Shown piece after piece: positions 61,442-64,000 of a DNA stretch of 64,000 nucleotides (position 1 is the first letter of the stretch; the number at the start of each line of letters is the position of its first letter). The position numbers and the translations under genes are program-made. The stretch is from NCBI GenBank assembly GCA_947034895.1, contig OX344762.1, forward strand, positions 49,703,087 to 49,767,086. Direction: 5' to 3'. A model generated the notes under the pieces. That model searched no databases. It saw only the letters and a program-made list of their open reading frames with translations, and had not been told where the DNA came from. Source of the stretch: Rhytidiadelphus loreus. Lineage: Eukaryota > Streptophyta > Bryopsida > Hypnales > Hylocomiaceae.

Positions 61442-62776
61442 CTAGAAAACATTCCCGGCCGTCTTGTCCCCGGGACGAACCAACGGCACCTCATTCGGAC
61501 GACCCAACTGCAGCGCCACCTTCGCGTGAAACAACTCGCCGTCCTCGCGCTGGCACACGGGAATGCGAAGGGCACGCTGGATGCTGTTGTCCAAGTCCGC
61601 GTAAGAACCCGCGCAGTTGCGGTACATCTCGAAGATCATCCCGATCTGACCGCCCTGCGCGAAACTGAAGCAAAACATCGCCAGTGCGCTGCTCAACGCC
61701 GCCGCGCTCGTCGCGAACGTCTGCACTGTCGCACCCAACAAAGGCAAGCACTGCGCCAGGTTGAGCGCGGCCGCCACGGCCACCAGCACCGGCGCGGCCA
61801 CGGCCAGACGCAGGCTCTCACGCTCCTTCTTCCGCGCCCACCCCAAGTAGATCTCCACGTCCGACTCGCGCAGCTTCTGCGCCGTCTGCTTCAGGTCCTC
61901 GCTGATCGCGGAGCTCCACCCGTTGCTGTCGTTGGACGGCATTTCCGGCTCCGACAGGTCCACGGGAGTGCTCAAGGTGGAGCCTTTCACGACGGCGGGG
62001 AACTTGGGCAGCCCGTTGGGGAGAAGGGGAAGCGGGTACGCCGCATCCACGGCGTGCACCCTCGCGAGCTTGTCCTCCACGTACAGATGCGCGTCTTCGC
62101 GGAGGCGGGGATCGACTTGGAGCGTGGCTTCGATGTCTTCGGCCATGGACTTCCACTGGCGAGCCGCGGAGCGCTGCTCCTCGGCGAGCTGCGAGGGCTG
62201 CATCTTGCCGGCCAAGGCCATGAGGCCAGCGGTGCCGGCGTTGAGGAGGCAGGCCGTGAGGGCGAGCGGGACGGCGGGAGTGGCGCCGTTGAGGGCGGCG
62301 AGTACGGGCGCGGCCACGGTGGTGGTGACGACGGTGGTGTGGCAGAGTTTGTTCCAGTTGTCTCGCTGGAGTCCGATGGTGGTGTGCATCTCCGCGCGGT
62401 CGCGGGCCGCGATCGCGATGTGTCGCAGTTGTGCGACGAGGTGCGTGTTTTGTTGTCCGCGCTCATCGGTCCAGCCTTTGTTGTTGCGTTCGGCGGGTGA
62501 GCCTGGCGACTTGGGCGACGGCAACGGGTTCCACTGGTTGGCACTTCCGGTCTCCTTGGTCTGCATCACTGCCAAGGGGGTGACAACGGCGGCCTTCCGC
62601 GACCTGGTCGTGCACTTCGCGAGTTGGATTTGCGTTCCTCGCATCTGTGAGACGAGGCCACGGCTATGGCAAATGGTCACACGCTTGGTGGCAATTGTTG
62701 AGCTTCCCTGTTGAGACTGAAGCGCCGCTGCCGAGACCAAAGAGGTCATGGAGGTGATGGCCACTGCCGTCGCCAT
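61442..62776 (-). CDS. At4g22030-like protein (called 'probable F-box protein' in plants)
   Basis: A single exon of 444 residues starting MATAVAITSM at 62776. The first 74 residues contain no Asp or Glu and many Ser, Thr, Ala and Arg, which is typical of a plastid transit peptide. The body matches the plant family of At4g22030: QPSQLAEEQR at 193-202, AYPLPLLP at 246-253, GQIGMIFEMYRNCAG at 376-390, and ALQLGR at 421-426. Two long hydrophobic stretches (about 148-190 and 323-375) could be membrane segments or buried helices. I see no F-box. Function unknown. The frame is open up to an ATG at 63205, but a TATA box at 63031-63037 lies inside that extension, and no ATG lies between it and 62776, so I use 62776. 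The gene is much GC-richer than its surroundings. Confidence 0.85.
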   Translation of the reverse strand: MATAVAITSMTSLVSAAALQSQQGSSTIATKRVTICHSRGLVSQMRGTQIQLAKCTTRSRKAAVVTPLAVMQTKETGSANQWNPLPSPKSPGSPAERNNKGWTDERGQQNTHLVAQLRHIAIAARDRAEMHTTIGLQRDNWNKLCHTTVVTTTVAAPVLAALNGATPAVPLALTACLLNAGTAGLMALAGKMQPSQLAEEQRSAARQWKSMAEDIEATLQVDPRLREDAHLYVEDKLARVHAVDAAYPLPLLPNGLPKFPAVVKGSTLSTPVDLSEPEMPSNDSNGWSSAISEDLKQTAQKLRESDVEIYLGWARKKERESLRLAVAAPVLVAVAAALNLAQCLPLLGATVQTFATSAAALSSALAMFCFSFAQGGQIGMIFEMYRNCAGSYADLDNSIQRALRIPVCQREDGELFHAKVALQLGRPNEVPLVRPGDKTAGNVF

Positions 62777-63030
62777 TGCGAAAGGTTTGAATCGAGCAGC
62801 CACGCGGCCTTGAAACTGCACGTCTTGGTCGAGTGAGGAATCGACTCCCAAAGTGAAGCTGATGGTGGTCTGGCGCTTCAGTTCTGAGCGGCGATTGTGG
62901 TGACCAGGCAGAGAAGGAGGAAAATTTCGCTCTTCAAGCACTGAGCAGAAGAATTGTATGGAAATGGACAAGCTGGAGAAGTTCTTATAGTCACTGATGG
63001 GAATGAAAATGAAGGAATGGGGAGTCTCGT

Positions 63031-63037
63031 TTATATA
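63031..63037 (-). promoter_or_regulatory. TATA box of the At4g22030-like gene
   Basis: On the minus strand the sequence is CGTATATAAACGAG, about 255 bp upstream of the ATG at 62776. Transcription would start near 63000, giving a 5' UTR of roughly 220 nt. Confidence 0.6.
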
Positions 63038-63205
63038 CGATTTGGAACTAGTGTACGATTCCCTGTTTTCTGGAAGTCCAAGAAGCGTTGTTAGAACGAC
63101 AGCCATGACCCGAGTTGATTGAGTCAATATCTCGTGTTTTACGGATACCGTGTTGTGTGAAAGTGGGTCCTGCGTGGGGGCCCATTCGCAGCCCTTTACC
63201 AACAC

Positions 63206-64000
63206 CTGTAGAGTCTGAGCACCTCAACAGCCTCTGAACCTTTTGGGAATTTGTGAGTCGGATACTGCTTTTATTGCTCCCGTTTCAGTTGATTCTTCGT
63301 TTTCATTGTCCGAGTGCCAGACTGCCAGGCAGCCTTTTCTCGAACTGAAGATTTCGTAATCGGTAAAGGTAAGCTGAAGTGGCTACAGCATGAGTTCAAT
63401 AGTAAATGAGATCCAAACTTCGACCTGAGGTCCAATTCAAAAAAAGTGCCGTCACGTGGTGCTTCGGAGCCTCGCTTCACAGTCACACGGTTGGTGCGAC
63501 CTGACAGTAATTAGATTGCAGATTAAACAGATTTTTGTCTGAAAGCGGCACAAGAAATGACGAAACTTTGCATAAGTTGTTGTCATGTCTTTCAACTGGA
63601 ATCACTGAACCCCTAAGGGTCTCCTTACATGTATCGGTCATCAGGGAACTTTCATAGCGGGTGCTACAGTGAAAAATAGACATTGCACTTTCGTGCAGAC
63701 CCGATGGGTGGGGATGGAGACAATAAGAAATTCCCAGGTATTAGATTCCCTAGTCTCCACCAATGAGGTTGTCCATGGTTTCCTGCTTGCCCACCCCGGC
63801 AAGACCATCGGTGGAGCTGTTTTTGTCTTCTTGCTTGAATTAGCAGAAAGCTTGCCCACGGGGTGAGTATGTAAGTTGGCCCTAAGTATGTGTGCTAGGC
63901 TTTTTTTGAGCTACTTGGAATTCAAACAAGAGACCAACTTTGTGAGAAGTTTAATCAAATTTTAATTTTAATTTTACAAATTTTAATTAGTCATGTTGAA
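63206..64000. other. window end, possible upstream region and one candidate exon
   Basis: No complete gene. 63739-63861 (+) could be an exon: an AG acceptor (TTCCCAG) precedes it, a GGTGAGT donor follows, and the open frame reads VHGFLLAHPGKTIGGAVFVF then LLELAESLPTG. I do not recognise a family. Confidence 0.25.

Noticed and set aside
61271..62500. A 409-codon ORF on the plus strand
   Set aside because: It lies antisense to the At4g22030-like gene, whose minus-strand frame carries the family motifs; the plus frame is a GC-driven shadow rich in Arg and Gly.
62777..63205. N-terminal extension of the At4g22030-like protein to an ATG at 63205
   Set aside because: A TATA box lies inside the extension and the extra residues match nothing in the family; the next ATG after the TATA box is 62776.
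1..64000. CRISPR arrays, bacterial operons, or LTR retrotransposon/viral coding regions
   Set aside because: No regularly spaced direct repeats with unique spacers; spliced genes show eukaryotic DNA; no reverse transcriptase, integrase or capsid motif was seen in the open frames.

Overview
The window is nuclear DNA of a land plant. The genes are GC-richer islands with short GT-AG introns, set in AT-rich intergenic sequence full of small inverted-repeat transposons, and there are two eukaryotic tRNA genes. The proteins have plant relatives: a ZIFL-type MFS transporter, the SWR1-complex subunit SWC6, malectin-like LRR receptor kinases with a GDPC motif, and an At4g22030-like protein. Base composition and gene style suggest a seed-free plant such as a bryophyte, but I cannot name the species.

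Layout. 1-2331 (+): 3' part of an MFS transporter gene. 2698-4432 (-): a complete four-exon SWC6/ZNHIT1 gene, convergent with it. 4433-15350: gene-free AT-rich DNA with several MITE families, a long hairpin and dispersed repeats. 15350-55900: a tandem array of three malectin-like LRR receptor kinase genes, all on +, at 19155-25417, 35731-41868 and 48676-54845. Each carries up to about 4 kb of homologous 5' flank and 0.5-0.8 kb of homologous 3' flank. A truncated fourth unit start lies at 55690-55900. The spacers between units are largely transposon-derived: a gene-fragment-carrying TIR element (26482-29783), a TA-flanked MITE (30912-31183), a PIF/Harbinger-like element (42398-43831), a 4-bp-TSD MITE (44172-44416) and a nested pair of TTAA-flanked elements (45042-45903). 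56234-56381: tRNA-Glu(TTC) and tRNA-Phe(GAA), 3 bp apart. 56407-61441: AT-rich, including a MITE (59574-59981) whose empty target site is preserved in an adjacent duplicate. 61442-62776 (-): an intronless At4g22030-like gene with a TATA box.

The receptor array is the most informative part. All three copies keep open reading frames, intact splice sites and all catalytic kinase motifs, yet differ by modules: copy 1 lacks one LRR exon in frame, copy 2 lacks about 25 juxtamembrane residues, and the proline-rich hinge differs in every copy. Copies 2 and 3 share a 260-bp insertion in the 5' flank and an apparently identical 0.92-kb tract, which suggests recent gene conversion. I saw no wholly new molecular system. 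The strongest new-looking observations are the chimeric gene-fragment transposon, the filled/empty twin target site, and the TTAA-type nested elements.
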